From contig CAYYMH010000001.1 in NCBI GenBank assembly GCA_964472785.1, forward strand, positions 1 through 64,000: DNA of 64,000 bases, written 5' to 3'. The stretch comes from CAYYMH01 sp964472785. Lineage in GTDB: Bacteria; Zhuqueibacterota; Zhuqueibacteria; Thermofontimicrobiales; Thermofontimicrobiaceae. Within the stretch, counting starts at the first letter, position 1; each line of letters opens with the position of its first letter. Both the position numbers and the translations under genes were made by a program. The notes under the pieces are model-generated. The model made no database searches, was not told where the DNA came from, and saw only the letters and a program-made list of their open reading frames with translations. Shown piece by piece: positions 9,214-18,737 of this stretch.

Positions 9214-12200
9214 ATGAAAAAATATATTATCTACGGTACTTTCGTATTGTTGATACTTTTTTGCTGCTTATCAACAGTTCAAGCCGCAGACATAAACAAG
9301 AAAGACGATAAAACACTACGTAAGCCCACAAAAACAATCGACCTATCGGTGGGATTACTGGACGCTGGTAAAGTGCAGCATGCCATTTTTAATAACGGCT
9401 GGCTATCCACATGGAATTATCGGCCCAAGGTTCCGGCTGTATTTTATAAGGGGTGGTCCTACATTCCGGATTTAACAATGATGATTGGTGTTCCGGAAGA
9501 TCCCGCCTGGACTCCTTACACAACAGACGTCCAAACCGGGCAGTCAAAATTGAAAGGTCCCTCTGTATCAGAAGAATTTGCCGGAGGCGACTGGGGACCT
9601 AAAGCAGGCTCATTAGGGAACGTCCACTCAGGTGACATGACATTTGGTGATGTTTTAGCTGGTACGACTCTCGGCGATTACCCTCTGATGGCGACAAGTA
9701 ACTACCCGATTAGCTGGCCCAAAAATGAAGATGGTTATCCATATTGGCCCGGAATGTGGGCAGTGGATCCTTCAACTGGTGAGGTTGCAATAGATTCGGT
9801 TTTAGCATCTGATTTCGACTTTAATAATCCAACGACCCCCTGGAAGCTATGCCCAACCTCTGATGATACAGTGTTAGTCGGAAGATTTTTCTCTGATAAA
9901 GAGATATTTTTCAGCATGACAGACTATGACCTGAATAATCAGGGATTAACTTACGCAGAGAGCGACGGAGATTCGGCTCAAGGTTACAAACTCGACATCC
10001 AATTGGACATTTCTGCATTGTCCTACGGTCGATCTTATGCCGAAGATATCATCTTTTTCCCGATGAAAATCATCAACAACAGTCCGTATGATTATCACGA
10101 CGTTTATGTCGGGTTTTATAACGATACGGATGTGCCGGAATACAACTTAGTATCAACGCTGAATGACAGAATGGACTGGATGACATTTTTAAGAAGCGAA
10201 TATGATGCTGAACACGACACAACATACGCCTATAATATGGCATATATTTATGATTATCGTTATGGAACAGGTGACTTTCCCGGTCCGGAATATAAGGTCA
10301 TTCCGGCCTTAAAAATTTTGGAAACGCCCCCGTCTCCACGAGATATTGATATGGATGGTGATGGCACTTTTGATATTTATGAAGGTGACCAGCTTGGCAT
10401 CACTGGCTGGCATTGGTTCGAATGGGAGCAAAGACCGGGTCAGGTTGATAATACGCGATTGGAATTGATCACCTATAAAATAATGGCAGGCGACACGACT
10501 GATATTCTGCCTGAAGAAGATGCTGCCTATTTTTGGCCTTCCCCTGACGGAACAACTGATCCTCATTTCGATTCGCCTGAAGGGATCAAAGAAATGTATC
10601 CTGACGGGACCGATTGTGTTTTTATCATGAGCTCCGGACCCTTTGATCTTGCAGCGGGTGATACAACGACATTTTCATTCGCGCTTGTGATGGGAGATGA
10701 TACATCGGACGTTAAATTCAATGCCCGCACGGCTCAGTTCATGTACGAATTAAATTACCAGGGTGCTGATCCGCCGCCGACACCCAATGCGCGCGCTGTG
10801 CCCGGTGACGGTAAAGTCACCTTATATTGGGACGACGTTGCAGAGTCGGCAGTCGATTTAATGACTGGTTATAGTGATTTTGAAGGATATAAAATTTATC
10901 GGACAACTTCTAATCCGGTTAATAACGACTGGGGAGAAAAGATTTATGACGGCTATGGTTTAGAAGTCGGATTTGTTCCTTTAGCACAATTCGATTTAAA
11001 CAATAGCATCTCCGGTTTAGACCCGGTTTATCCCCACCTCAATATGGGTAACAACACAGGAATTGTTCATCAGTTCGTGGATGAAAATTTGACCAATGGT
11101 AAAACATATTGGTATTCGATCACAGCTTATGACAGAGGTGTCCCTGATGATCCGGATCTCAATCCTGATGGCTGGGCGGCGCTGAATTATTTAGAAACGG
11201 CAAAAGGCTCGAATCCCAATGCATCGCCGAATTTAGTGATGGTTGTTCCCGGGAAAACGCCGTCAAATTTTGTTGAATCTGATATTGAAGTTGAACCACT
11301 GCCTGGTACTTATGACAATCATACAATTATTGTCCAAATAATTGATCAGTACGCGATAACCGGACACAACTATCTAATTTCATTTGACGACACTACAGGC
11401 TCAAAAACAACTTACAGTTTGCTGGACGAAAAAACCAACAAATACCTGATCAAAGATTCCCCGAATATCGGTGGCCAGGAGTCGCCGATTATTGATGGTA
11501 TGATTCTGTCGATCGACGAGCAATTTAGTCAGGTGACATTTGATCAGGATTCCCTTGAGTGGTATCACAATGATTTGCAAACGCCTGCAAACACGAACTG
11601 GCAGTTTTCAGGGACTTATTTAGTCCAAAATCATTTTGATTATGAAATCAGATTTACAGACGAACCGGATACAGCTTTCTTCCCGCCAACATATACTGTA
11701 CCTTTTGAAATTTGGAATACAACATTAAATCAGAAAGCAAGATTTGCCCATTACCCACCCCCAAATCCTGCTGATACCACTCAGGAAATGCGGGATAAAT
11801 GGACAAGCGGTGATGTGTTGACAGTTCAGGAATCTATTGACGGAGGTTTGAGATTTAGTTCAAAAATCACCTTATCTGCTCCTCCGCTTCAGGTTGTAAT
11901 AGATATCGATACAACTTTTGTCACTGCCGATAGTATGGTTTTTGATACGACTGAAACAACAATTGATACCAGTGTTGCTCCTGTCACCGGAGACATACTA
12001 AAGATAGTGACGGGAAAACCATTCAAAGGAGACAGAGATTTCTTCAGAATTAACACATCGTCCTTCACATCCAAACAAACCGAAGAAGATGATCTTGACA
12101 AGATCAAAGTAGTTCCGAATCCATACATAGTCTCTGCCGAATGGGAACTTGATCCAAATTACAAACAATTAGCATTTACCAATTTACCGACTGTATGTGA

Positions 12201-12387
12201 CATCCATATTTATACCTTGAGTGGTGAAAAGGTGATCACTTTACATCATGAGCATGAAACCGAAGGCTGGGAATGGTGGAATTTACTCTCATTTAATCAG
12301 CAGGAAGTCGCATACGGCTGTTACTTGTATGTTGTTGAAACACCAGGCGGTAAAAAGAAAATTGGTAAATTTGTCGTTTTGAGATAG
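9214..12387 (+). CDS. Large secreted protein with Por-type C-terminal sorting-like tail
   Basis: A 1057-residue exported protein. GGAGG at 9200-9204 sets the start at ATG 9214 rather than 9205. The signal peptide is KKYIIYGTFVLLILFCCLST. The body has no enzymatic motif I recognise; residues about 515-660 look like a fibronectin-type-III module (PGDGKVTLYWDDVAES). The last 90 residues begin VVPNPYIVSAEWE and end GKFVVLR, the layout of the type-A sorting/FlgD-like tail used by Por (type IX) secretion cargo. It lies between a TonB receptor and a PorV/PorQ homologue. It is probably a surface-exposed protein; function unknown. Confidence 0.7.
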   Translation: MKKYIIYGTFVLLILFCCLSTVQAADINKKDDKTLRKPTKTIDLSVGLLDAGKVQHAIFNNGWLSTWNYRPKVPAVFYKGWSYIPDLTMMIGVPEDPAWTPYTTDVQTGQSKLKGPSVSEEFAGGDWGPKAGSLGNVHSGDMTFGDVLAGTTLGDYPLMATSNYPISWPKNEDGYPYWPGMWAVDPSTGEVAIDSVLASDFDFNNPTTPWKLCPTSDDTVLVGRFFSDKEIFFSMTDYDLNNQGLTYAESDGDSAQGYKLDIQLDISALSYGRSYAEDIIFFPMKIINNSPYDYHDVYVGFYNDTDVPEYNLVSTLNDRMDWMTFLRSEYDAEHDTTYAYNMAYIYDYRYGTGDFPGPEYKVIPALKILETPPSPRDIDMDGDGTFDIYEGDQLGITGWHWFEWEQRPGQVDNTRLELITYKIMAGDTTDILPEEDAAYFWPSPDGTTDPHFDSPEGIKEMYPDGTDCVFIMSSGPFDLAAGDTTTFSFALVMGDDTSDVKFNARTAQFMYELNYQGADPPPTPNARAVPGDGKVTLYWDDVAESAVDLMTGYSDFEGYKIYRTTSNPVNNDWGEKIYDGYGLEVGFVPLAQFDLNNSISGLDPVYPHLNMGNNTGIVHQFVDENLTNGKTYWYSITAYDRGVPDDPDLNPDGWAALNYLETAKGSNPNASPNLVMVVPGKTPSNFVESDIEVEPLPGTYDNHTIIVQIIDQYAITGHNYLISFDDTTGSKTTYSLLDEKTNKYLIKDSPNIGGQESPIIDGMILSIDEQFSQVTFDQDSLEWYHNDLQTPANTNWQFSGTYLVQNHFDYEIRFTDEPDTAFFPPTYTVPFEIWNTTLNQKARFAHYPPPNPADTTQEMRDKWTSGDVLTVQESIDGGLRFSSKITLSAPPLQVVIDIDTTFVTADSMVFDTTETTIDTSVAPVTGDILKIVTGKPFKGDRDFFRINTSSFTSKQTEEDDLDKIKVVPNPYIVSAEWELDPNYKQLAFTNLPTVCDIHIYTLSGEKVITLHHEHETEGWEWWNLLSFNQQEVAYGCYLYVVETPGGKKKIGKFVVLR

Positions 12388-12474
12388 TAAATTTTTAGCG
12401 TTTTATCCTACAATTAAAAGGATAGTCTATTTTCATCAGAAATTTTTATATCTTCAAACAAGGAGAATACAACA

Positions 12475-13527
12475 ATGAAAAAAATAATTATTTTTCTTTT
12501 AATTATTACTTTAGGTGGATATCTCTCATCCGGGGCACAAAATATTAGCCGGGTCGGCACATCTGCAGCACAGTTTTTAAAACTTGGTGTCGGAGCCCGA
12601 GCTGCTGCGCTGGGTGAAGCGGCCGTTACTTCACCCGGCGAAGTTACCGGACTATATTGGAATCCGTCAAGTATCGCTTCTGTGGATCGAACCTCTTTTG
12701 CAGTCTCCAGGAACGATCTGTATGCCGATATGTCCTATAATTTCATTGGATTGGTTCAGCCATTAGGGGGAAGCAGTGCCTTTGGAGTAAGTGTGATCTA
12801 TCTGGATACCGGAAATATGGAAATCACCACATTAGCTGATCCTGAGGGAACAGGCACAACTTTTTCATGGGAAGCCTACTGTGTCGGCGTATCATATAGC
12901 CGTTTCGTAACGGATCGGTTGAGTCTTGGAGCAACAGTTAAATATGTTCGTGAAGGTGCTTATCATCTTAAAGCACATACGGTCGCCTTTGATTTTGGTT
13001 CGATGTTAGACACCGGAGTTATGGGTATGAAATTGGGTATGTGCTTGAGTAATTTCGGAAGTTCGATGCAACTTGATGGTCCGAGCTTAAAAGTTGAACA
13101 TGACAGATGGGAAACTAATCCAGGCAGTTTACCTACAGATGCCTATTTAAAAACTGAATCGTACCCACTTCCCTTAACTTTTCGAGTCGGCTTATCTATG
13201 GAATTGATTGGCAAGGAAGGTCAACTTTTAAACAATGAAACGAATCAAATGGTTATTGCTGTTGATGCCTATGATCCGAATGATGCATTGTTAAGATCTA
13301 ACTTTGGAATTGAGTATCAGTGGAATAAAATTTTGTCTCTGCGAACCGGATACCGTGGCATCTCTGTTGAAAAGGATGAATACGAATCATACGATACAGC
13401 AAGTTATACTTTCGGTGGCGGTATAGCCTATGATTTGAATTTTGCTTTTGTGCGCTTTGATTATGCCTATACAGACTTCAAAGTTTTGGGAACAGGTCAT
13501 TTGTTTACGCTGATTTTGTACCTGTAA
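12475..13527 (+). CDS. PorV/PorQ-family outer-membrane protein
   Basis: A 350-residue outer-membrane protein. It has a signal peptide (KKIIIFLLIITLGGYLSSG) then the family hallmark AAQFLKLGVGARAAALG and YWNPSSIA near residues 27-65, as in UPF0164/PorV proteins, which in Bacteroidetes shuttle type IX cargo to the attachment complex. The rest is alternating beta-strand pattern. AAGGAG precedes the ATG. It ends the outer-membrane block and is followed by a strong terminator. Function as a secretion component is inferred from family and from the sorting-tail cargo next door; no core translocon genes (sprA, porK-N) are in the window. Confidence 0.8.
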   Translation: MKKIIIFLLIITLGGYLSSGAQNISRVGTSAAQFLKLGVGARAAALGEAAVTSPGEVTGLYWNPSSIASVDRTSFAVSRNDLYADMSYNFIGLVQPLGGSSAFGVSVIYLDTGNMEITTLADPEGTGTTFSWEAYCVGVSYSRFVTDRLSLGATVKYVREGAYHLKAHTVAFDFGSMLDTGVMGMKLGMCLSNFGSSMQLDGPSLKVEHDRWETNPGSLPTDAYLKTESYPLPLTFRVGLSMELIGKEGQLLNNETNQMVIAVDAYDPNDALLRSNFGIEYQWNKILSLRTGYRGISVEKDEYESYDTASYTFGGGIAYDLNFAFVRFDYAYTDFKVLGTGHLFTLILYL

Positions 13528-13552
13528 TATTATTGTAAACGTTCAAAAAAAA

Positions 13553-13589
13553 CCTCCCTTAATGAGAAATTTAGGGGAGGGTATTTTTT
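13553..13589 (+). terminator. Intrinsic terminator after the PorV/PorQ gene
   Basis: A 10-bp stem (13553-13562 with 13571-13580, one G-U pair) with an 8-nt loop, followed by TATTTTTT. It closes the outer-membrane block. Confidence 0.8.
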
Positions 13590-13729
13590 GTTGGACACGA
13601 ATGATCACATCAAAAAAACACTTGCAAAATTCTGAAATTTATCTTATTTTAGCATCCATTAATTGACTCACATCACTATTTAAATTAAATTGACAACGCA
13701 GCGAGTAACCTTTGAAACAAACAACCGCG

Positions 13730-15004
13730 ATGAACTATAATCAAGCAATTGATTATCTTTACAGCCTGACAAGTCTGGGCTGGAAATTAGGACTGAACAA
13801 AATACGTTCACTCCTCAATGAACTTGATAACCCACAAGATAAATATAAAGTGATCCATGTTGCGGGGACAAATGGCAAAGGCTCCACTTCAACAATGTTG
13901 GTGTCGATTTTAAAATCCGCGGGTTATAAAACCGGTTTATTCACATCACCCCATTTGGTTTTTGTGGGTGAACGCATTCAAATTAACAATAACATGATCA
14001 ATCGTGAGGAATTATCTGAATATATCCAAAGGTTACAACCGCTTTTTAAAAAATACAAATGCACCTTTTTTGAAGCACTCACCGCAATAGGATTTTTATA
14101 TTTTGCCGATCACAAAATCGATATTGCCGTTGTCGAAGTCGGGCTTGGCGGACGATTAGACTCAACCAATGTTGTCAATCCGATTTTGAGCCTGATTACG
14201 AATATCAATCTCGATCACGAAAAGCACCTCGGAAATACTCGAAAAAGCATTGCCAAAGAAAAAGCCGGAATTATTAAACCTAACTCAATCTGCATCACAA
14301 ACAGTCAATCCAAAAGCGCCAACAGGGTTTTTGAACAAATTTGTCTCGAGCGTCAGGTTGAGCATATTTCAATTAGCCAACTGCTTAAAATTGACAATCT
14401 CGTACTGAATGAAAATTTTTCAAAATTCGATTTAGCAATAAACGGCTCGCTCTATCCGCAATTACAGTTGAACTTAAGCGGCTTACATCAAATTCAAAAT
14501 GCGGCATTAGCCGTAACCGCCGCAAACATTATCAATGCACGGTATCTGCCAATTCAAGTAGGTCACATTTATCAGGGGTTAAATGAGGTCCGGTGGCCTG
14601 GCAGATTACAATTATTAAACACGAATCCTAAAATCGTTGTTGACGTTGCTCATAATCCTGCTGGAATGATTTCACTTAAAAAATCAATCAAAACAATTTT
14701 CAAGTACAAGCATTTAATATTACTATTGGGAATTGTCAAAAACAAAAACTACCAGAGCATGATTCGACAAATCGCTCCGATGGCGGACTTGTTGATCGCC
14801 GTTAAAATTGATAACAGCCGAAGTCTGTCGCCGACCATACTCGCGAAAACTGCTCGCCAATATCATGCACACGTGAAAAGTTTTCGTTCGGTTGAAGAGG
14901 GATTGTGTTTTGCGTTAAAAAATGCCCAACACGACGATCTGGTGTTGGGTACAGGTTCTCACTTTACGGTAGGCGAAATCATTCAACGTTTGGGAAAGAC
15001 CTGA
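13730..15004 (+). CDS. folC: Bifunctional folylpolyglutamate/dihydrofolate synthase
   Basis: A 424-residue Mur-ligase-family enzyme that adds glutamate to dihydropteroate and folates, ATP-dependently, in the cytoplasm. The P-loop AGTNGKGSTSTML (about 43-55) and EVGLGGRLDSTN (about 137) are diagnostic for FolC; the Mur-type C-terminal domain follows, with HNPAGM near residue 307. I took ATG 13730 (MNYNQAIDYLYSL, typical family N-terminus) over TTG 13712; neither has a strong ribosome site. A candidate promoter lies at 13622-13650 (TTGCAA, 17 nt, TATTTT). It is probably transcribed alone. Confidence 0.88.
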   Translation: MNYNQAIDYLYSLTSLGWKLGLNKIRSLLNELDNPQDKYKVIHVAGTNGKGSTSTMLVSILKSAGYKTGLFTSPHLVFVGERIQINNNMINREELSEYIQRLQPLFKKYKCTFFEALTAIGFLYFADHKIDIAVVEVGLGGRLDSTNVVNPILSLITNINLDHEKHLGNTRKSIAKEKAGIIKPNSICITNSQSKSANRVFEQICLERQVEHISISQLLKIDNLVLNENFSKFDLAINGSLYPQLQLNLSGLHQIQNAALAVTAANIINARYLPIQVGHIYQGLNEVRWPGRLQLLNTNPKIVVDVAHNPAGMISLKKSIKTIFKYKHLILLLGIVKNKNYQSMIRQIAPMADLLIAVKIDNSRSLSPTILAKTARQYHAHVKSFRSVEEGLCFALKNAQHDDLVLGTGSHFTVGEIIQRLGKT

Positions 15005-15321
15005 TAAAAAATAAAAATTCACATAAAAATACTTGACATTAATCCAAAAAATTCATAATTTACGGACGTTAACTCGCCCTATGAAGAATAAATTGCATTT
15101 CGTAATACTTCAAAAATACCCTTCGGCGATTTTATCCTTGGATTATTTATGATAATAAAATTACTAAATAATAATTCGGTGCTGGAACTTTGATAATTTT
15201 CTCTGTGTTCGTGAAAATCAATTAAATTCCGATTGGCTAAGAATAGGGATAAAATTTAATGAAATCGATTCTTTATTGTATAGATTTGTAACAAAAAATG
15301 AAGTAACAATGAGGGATAAAG
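15005..15321 (+). promoter_or_regulatory. Leader with TTGACA promoter upstream of the ABC ATPase
   Basis: TTGACA at 15033-15038 sits in the same context (AAATACTTGACATT) as other promoters of the window. Possible -10 hexamers are CATAAT at 15054-15059 (15-nt spacer) or TAATTT at 15056 (17 nt), so the -10 is less certain. A leader of about 260 nt follows, AT-rich, without an obvious riboswitch or gene. GAGGGATAAAG precedes the ATG at 15322. Confidence 0.45.
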
Positions 15322-16419
15322 ATGGCAAGTGTGAAACTGGAAAAAGTCACCAAAACATTTGAAAAAGAAGTAATTGCTGTTAATGAAGTTGACATTGACA
15401 TCCAAGACAAAGAGTTCATGGTACTGGTCGGGCCTTCGGGCTGCGGGAAATCGACGACGCTGAGAATGATCGCCGGTTTGGAAGAGATCACAAAAGGAGA
15501 AATTTACATCGGAGAAAAATTAGTTAATGATATTCCGCCTAAAGATCGTGACATCGCCATGGTTTTTCAAAATTATGCGCTTTATCCACACATGACAGTC
15601 TATCAGAATATGGCGTTTGGATTGAAACTGAGAAAGTTTCCTAAAAAGCAAATTGAAGCCCGGGTACATGAAGCCGCCGAAATTTTAGAAATCAAAAATC
15701 TGCTTGACAGAAAGCCAAAAGCGTTATCCGGTGGGCAACGCCAACGGGTCGCAGTAGGACGAGCCATTGTCAGAAAACCCAAAGTTTTTCTGTTTGACGA
15801 GCCACTCTCCAACCTTGATGCCAAATTGCGCGTTCAAATGCGAACAGAGATATCCAAGCTGCACAATCAACTCGAAACAACAATGATTTATGTCACGCAC
15901 GATCAAATGGAAGCGATGACAATGGGCAATCGAATTGTTGTTATGAAAGATGGTGATATTCATCAAATAGACACCCCGTTAAATTTGTACAATAAGCCAA
16001 TAAATAAATTCGTCGCCGGTTTTATCGGCAGTCCTTCCATGAATTTTATGGTGGGTATGTTAAAGAATGACGGCGGAATGTTTTTTGATGAAGGAAAGAT
16101 ACAGCTCCGGGTTTCCAAACACGATCAAAATAAATTATCAAAATATGTCGATAAAAAAATAGTTTTTGGAATTCGACCCGAGGATATACATGATGAGCGT
16201 CTTAATCGTGATTTAAAAAATCCCGCAAAAACCCAGTGTATGCTGGAGGTTATTGAACCCATGGGGAATGAATCGTTCCTTTACTTAAACTCCGGTATAA
16301 ACTCATTCGTAGCAAGAGTCGAAGCAAGAAGCGATTTGGAAGTTGGCAAGCAAGCAAATTTAATTTTTGACATGGATAAAGCGCACTTTTTTGACATTGA
16401 AACAGAAGCAAGGATATAG
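15322..16419 (+). CDS. ABC transporter ATP-binding protein, sugar-type (MsmK/UgpC-like)
   Basis: A 365-residue ATPase of the CUT1 carbohydrate importer group. It shows Walker A GPSGCGKST (about 38), Q-loop FQNYALYPHMTV (about 82), signature LSGGQRQRVAVGRA (about 135), Walker B FLFDEPLSNLD (about 156) and the switch His in VTHDQ (about 193), followed by a C-terminal MalK-type TOBE region (from about 235, GFIGSPSMNF). It would power periplasmic-binding-protein-dependent sugar uptake. No permease or binding protein is adjacent, so it may serve several transporters, as MsmK/UgpC-type ATPases can. It is monocistronic by position. Confidence 0.85.
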   Translation: MASVKLEKVTKTFEKEVIAVNEVDIDIQDKEFMVLVGPSGCGKSTTLRMIAGLEEITKGEIYIGEKLVNDIPPKDRDIAMVFQNYALYPHMTVYQNMAFGLKLRKFPKKQIEARVHEAAEILEIKNLLDRKPKALSGGQRQRVAVGRAIVRKPKVFLFDEPLSNLDAKLRVQMRTEISKLHNQLETTMIYVTHDQMEAMTMGNRIVVMKDGDIHQIDTPLNLYNKPINKFVAGFIGSPSMNFMVGMLKNDGGMFFDEGKIQLRVSKHDQNKLSKYVDKKIVFGIRPEDIHDERLNRDLKNPAKTQCMLEVIEPMGNESFLYLNSGINSFVARVEARSDLEVGKQANLIFDMDKAHFFDIETEARI

Positions 16420-16433
16420 TTTATAATTAGAGA

Positions 16434-16583
16434 TATACTCAATATAAAGTGGTTATCGGATTTTTTTTAGAATCCATCAGTAAATGAATGGAGTGCGACG
16501 CCTTTATGCGTCGCTGTGCAATGCATAAAGGCATTGCACTCCACTTTATTAATCAATCCGAAAACCACTTCGTGATTAGTATA
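16434..16583. repeat. Palindromic MITE-like element with nested hairpins
   Basis: Outer inverted repeats at 16447-16462 and 16555-16570 match at 15 of 16 positions, and TATACT/AGTATA extends them outward. Inside, GGAGTGC (16490) pairs with GCACTCC (16536). Within that are two more hairpins: GCGACGC/GCGTCGC (16495-16514) and TGCAATGC/GCATTGCA (16517-16538). The whole can fold as a cruciform or three-way junction. It is non-coding and looks like a small non-autonomous mobile or REP-type element. No second copy is seen in the window. Confidence 0.65.
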
Positions 16584-16961
16584 ACACCTGTCAAACCCAA
16601 ACAATTATAATATTGAAACATTATTGATCACAGAATTAGTTGATGATTTGACGATTAGGAGAATACTTTTAAAAGAATTTACGACGATAGTGAAAGAAAA
16701 AATATGGTGGAGTGATTTGATTCTTTAATTTAATTTCAAAAATCTCCGGATGATTGCATAATTGAAGTCCTCAAACCAGTTACCTCTTTTCATTTTATAA
16801 TGTTCAATAATAGGATAAACCAATCTATCATAAATACACAACCCGTTTTGTCGTACGTGAGGGTTTACTTACTCCGACAACCGGTGAGTTTATGTAGTCA
16901 ATTTCAATAATAGATTTTATAAAATAATAAGCATCAAAATGTAACAAAAAAGGAACAAGCT
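16584..16961 (+). other. Rho leader region
   Basis: AT-rich gene-free sequence between the palindromic element and rho. Rho genes are commonly autoregulated through an untranslated leader, but I see no defined structure here. AAGGAAC just before 16962 is the ribosome site. Confidence 0.3.
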
Positions 16962-18209
16962 ATGGATATTGCTGAATTAAAGGCTTTGAAAATTAGCGAA
17001 TTAAACAAAGTAGCTCAAGATCTGAATATTAGTGGATCGACTGGCTTGAAAAAGCAGGAACTGATATTCAAAATTCTTGAGGAGCAAACAAAACAGGAAG
17101 GTCTCATCTTTGCCGATGGTGTCCTTGAAATTTTACCTGATGGCTACGGATTTTTAAGATCACCGGATTATAATTATCTTCCCGGTCCCGATGATATTTA
17201 TGTTTCTCCCTCCCAAATTAAACGTTTTGGGTTGCGCACCGGAGATACGGTTTCAGGGCAAATCCGTCCGCCCAAGGAAAATGAACGCTTTTTCGCCCTG
17301 CTAAAAGTGGAAGCGGTCAACTATGAAAACCCGGAAGAAGCGAAAAACAAGATTCTCTTCGACAATCTGACGCCTCTGTATCCGGAAGAGCGGCTCAATT
17401 TGGAATACGCATCAGGAAATTTTTCAACACGAATCATGAATCTTTTAACACCCATTGGCAAAGGGCAACGCGGATTGATCGTGGCACAGCCCAAAACCGG
17501 AAAAACAATGCTGTTGCAGTCTATTGCAAATGCGATCACGACAAACCACCCCGAAATAAAATTAATCGTCTTGTTAATCGATGAAAGACCCGAAGAAGTG
17601 ACCGATATGGAACGCTCTGTCGACGCAGAGGTTATTAGCTCTACGTTTGATGAACCGGCTGAACGACATGTTCAGGTTTCAGAAATGGTCATTGAAAAAT
17701 CGAAACGAATGGTTGAGTACAAACAGGACGTTGTGATTTTATTGGACAGTATTACAAGACTGGCTCGCGCCTATAACACCGTTGTACCTCATAGCGGTAA
17801 AATATTGTCCGGTGGTGTCGATGCCAATGCTTTACATAAACCCAAACGTTTCTTTGGCGCGGCCCGAAATATTGAAGAAGGCGGAAGCTTGACTATTATT
17901 GCGACGGCTCTTATCGATACCGGCAGCCGAATGGATGAAGTCATTTTTGAAGAATTCAAAGGTACAGGTAATATGGAACTCGTATTAGACCGTAACCTGT
18001 CTGACAAGAGGATTTACCCGTCGATTGACATTAACAAGTCCAGCACCCGAAAAGAAGAGCTGCTATTGAGTAAAAATGAACTGAACCGGGTTTGGATTTT
18101 GCGTAAGTATCTAAGTGAATCCACGACCATTGAAGCGGCTGATTTCATTTTAGACCGAATGCGCGGAACGAAATCAAACAAAAAATTTCTCGAATCAATG
18201 AGTTCGTAA
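16962..18209 (+). CDS. rho: Transcription termination factor Rho
   Basis: A 415-residue hexameric RNA/DNA helicase that ends transcription at C-rich, untranslated RNA. Order of parts: Rho N-terminal SAP-like helices (1-40, LKALKISELNKVAQDL), cold-shock RNA-binding domain (about 50-120, GVLEILPDGYGFLRSP), and RecA-type ATPase with Walker A QPKTGKTML (about 177), Walker B VVILLDSITRLARAYN (about 256) and the Q/R-loop region GGVDANALHKPKRFFGAAR. Length matches the family (about 420). There is no large insertion between SAP and RNA-binding domains. It begins a conserved translation and termination neighbourhood with rpmE, DUF1385, prfA and prmC. Confidence 0.95.
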   Translation: MDIAELKALKISELNKVAQDLNISGSTGLKKQELIFKILEEQTKQEGLIFADGVLEILPDGYGFLRSPDYNYLPGPDDIYVSPSQIKRFGLRTGDTVSGQIRPPKENERFFALLKVEAVNYENPEEAKNKILFDNLTPLYPEERLNLEYASGNFSTRIMNLLTPIGKGQRGLIVAQPKTGKTMLLQSIANAITTNHPEIKLIVLLIDERPEEVTDMERSVDAEVISSTFDEPAERHVQVSEMVIEKSKRMVEYKQDVVILLDSITRLARAYNTVVPHSGKILSGGVDANALHKPKRFFGAARNIEEGGSLTIIATALIDTGSRMDEVIFEEFKGTGNMELVLDRNLSDKRIYPSIDINKSSTRKEELLLSKNELNRVWILRKYLSESTTIEAADFILDRMRGTKSNKKFLESMSS

Positions 18210-18329
18210 CAATAATTGTTCAAACCTAAATATGTTTTGTTCATTTTCTAACAACCAATCATGAATGAAACAGATGTTTGTATCGCCGGGGCAAACCAAT
18301 AGTTAAAAAATCATCATCTTTAATCGTGA

Positions 18330-18524
18330 CTATTCAGATAACAAAAAATGCCACAGAGATACAGAGAGCACAGAGGCATTTCAATAATCAATTGGTAGAT
18401 TTTAGTATATTGATATGGCTTTGAAATTTAATCCGAAACTCTGATTCACAAAAATGAGAAAAATAGGTACCCTAAATTTTATTGATTTTTTCTCCGAGTC
18501 CTCTGTGACTCGGAAGCTGAATAG
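18330..18524. repeat. 195-bp terminal-inverted-repeat element, copy 1
   Basis: Bounded by CTATTCAG (18330-18337) and CTGAATAG (18517-18524). It contains two internal hairpins: AATGCC with GGCATT on the left, and CCGAGTC-CTCTGT-GACTCGG on the right. It matches 45790-45984 with about 25 mismatches in 195 positions by hand count (about 87%) and no gap. It carries no ORF, so it behaves like a non-autonomous MITE or REP-like repeat. It sits about 120 bp downstream of the rho stop. Confidence 0.85.
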
Positions 18525-18637
18525 ATACCTTTAATATTCCATATATTTAGATTTTTGAAACGAACAGGATAAAGAAAAGACTGCCTGCAAAGCTGCTATC
18601 AGCAAAACGGAGTAAATTGCTGACAAGTTTTTTTTAC

Positions 18638-18666
18638 TTGCATTCATCAAATAATATTATTATATT
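18638..18666 (+). promoter_or_regulatory. Promoter for rpmE
   Basis: TTGCAT at 18638-18643, 17-nt spacer, TATATT at 18661-18666, about 70 nt before the L31 start. The ACTTGCATT context resembles the recurrent -35 motif of the window. The remaining gene-free bases 18525-18637 show nothing further. Confidence 0.6.
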
Positions 18667-18737
18667 TACTTCTGTTAAATATTGAATTTTCAAGAAAAGA
18701 TGAATAAAATGGTTTAAATGTGAGGAGGTTGGTTCCA

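Noticed and set aside
18330..18524. The 195-bp repeat as a derivative (MITE) of the IS630 element
   Set aside because: The terminal repeats CTATTCAG and ATGTCA do not match, so the IS630 copy here is not its evident parent.
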